Shown here in pieces: positions 23,991-24,025 of a stretch of 24,025 nt of DNA. Origin of the DNA: CAZLLE01 sp964560425 (GTDB taxonomy: Bacteria > Campylobacterota > Campylobacteria > Campylobacterales > QNZT01); contig CAZLLE010000062.1 in the NCBI GenBank assembly GCA_964560425.1, forward strand, positions 1 to 24,025, given 5' to 3'. The notes below the pieces were generated by a model that made no database searches, was not told the origin of the DNA, and saw nothing but the letters and a program-made list of their open reading frames with translations. The position numbers and the translations under genes were made by a program. How positions within the stretch are numbered: position 1 is the first letter of the stretch; each line of letters starts with the position of its first letter.

Positions 23991-24025
23991 ATGGCAAAAG
24001 AGCATAGTTTTGATATAACAGCAGA
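23991..24025 (+). CDS. yajQ: YajQ (DUF520) nucleotide-binding protein, N-terminal fragment
   Basis: The frame opens at 23991 with MAKEHSFDITA and is cut off by the window end. This N-terminus is characteristic of YajQ/UPF0234 proteins, small cytoplasmic proteins with two RRM-like halves; in Xanthomonas a member is a c-di-GMP effector. AAAGGA lies about 8 bases upstream. It follows sdhB by 12 bp, where an Sdh membrane subunit might be expected. Only 11 residues are visible. Confidence 0.75.
   Translation, partial: MAKEHSFDITA

Overview
The window is a piece of an AT-rich bacterial chromosome, most likely from a free-living, respiring member of the Campylobacterota (Sulfurimonas/Sulfurovum-like). 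This is an inference. It rests on the low GC, the Leu and Arg codon choice (TTA/CTT/AGA), the ksgA-rnj-kdsD neighbourhood known from Helicobacter, an RNase J with a long basic N-terminal extension, a short YajQ start typical of the group, and dense gene packing with 1-14 bp overlaps. No tRNA, rRNA, insertion sequence or CRISPR array was seen.

Layout: 1-876 is the 3' part of typA/bipA, with codon use unlike the rest. Positions 945-7810 (+) carry a YidB/DUF937 protein, a PAS-PAS-GGDEF-EAL c-di-GMP protein, a serine-recombinase-like protein that has lost its catalytic residues, the cbb3 oxidase assembly factor ccoG, and an exported YD-repeat/calcium-loop protein of unknown function. Positions 7803-13572 (-) form one tight operon ksgA-rnj-kdsD-rluB-rarA (rRNA methylation, RNA decay, LPS precursor synthesis, rRNA pseudouridylation, replication-fork repair). 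Positions 13670-16584 (+) carry a PfkB-type kinase, an agmatine deiminase enlarged by an in-frame 105-bp tandem repeat, and a small lipoprotein. Positions 16594-20431 hold ychJ (-), hisF, a purine-phosphorylase-like gene, rlmN, an overlooked 32-codon membrane microprotein (+), and an RluD-type synthase (-). Positions 20585-24025 (+) hold a nucleotide-sugar epimerase, a succinate dehydrogenase/fumarate reductase flavoprotein plus Fe-S subunit, and the start of yajQ.

The most notable signal that is not a gene is a set of three 16-bp parS (ParB-binding) palindromes at 16759, 18095 and 19740. They lie inside the coding sequences of three unrelated genes within about 3 kb, which suggests that this part of the window is the chromosome's centromere-like segregation region and hence probably origin-proximal. 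Other points of interest are the degenerate recombinase placed just upstream of ccoG, the agmatine deiminase repeat, the unusual SdhAB cofactor residues, two predicted leaderless mRNAs, and the microprotein after rlmN.
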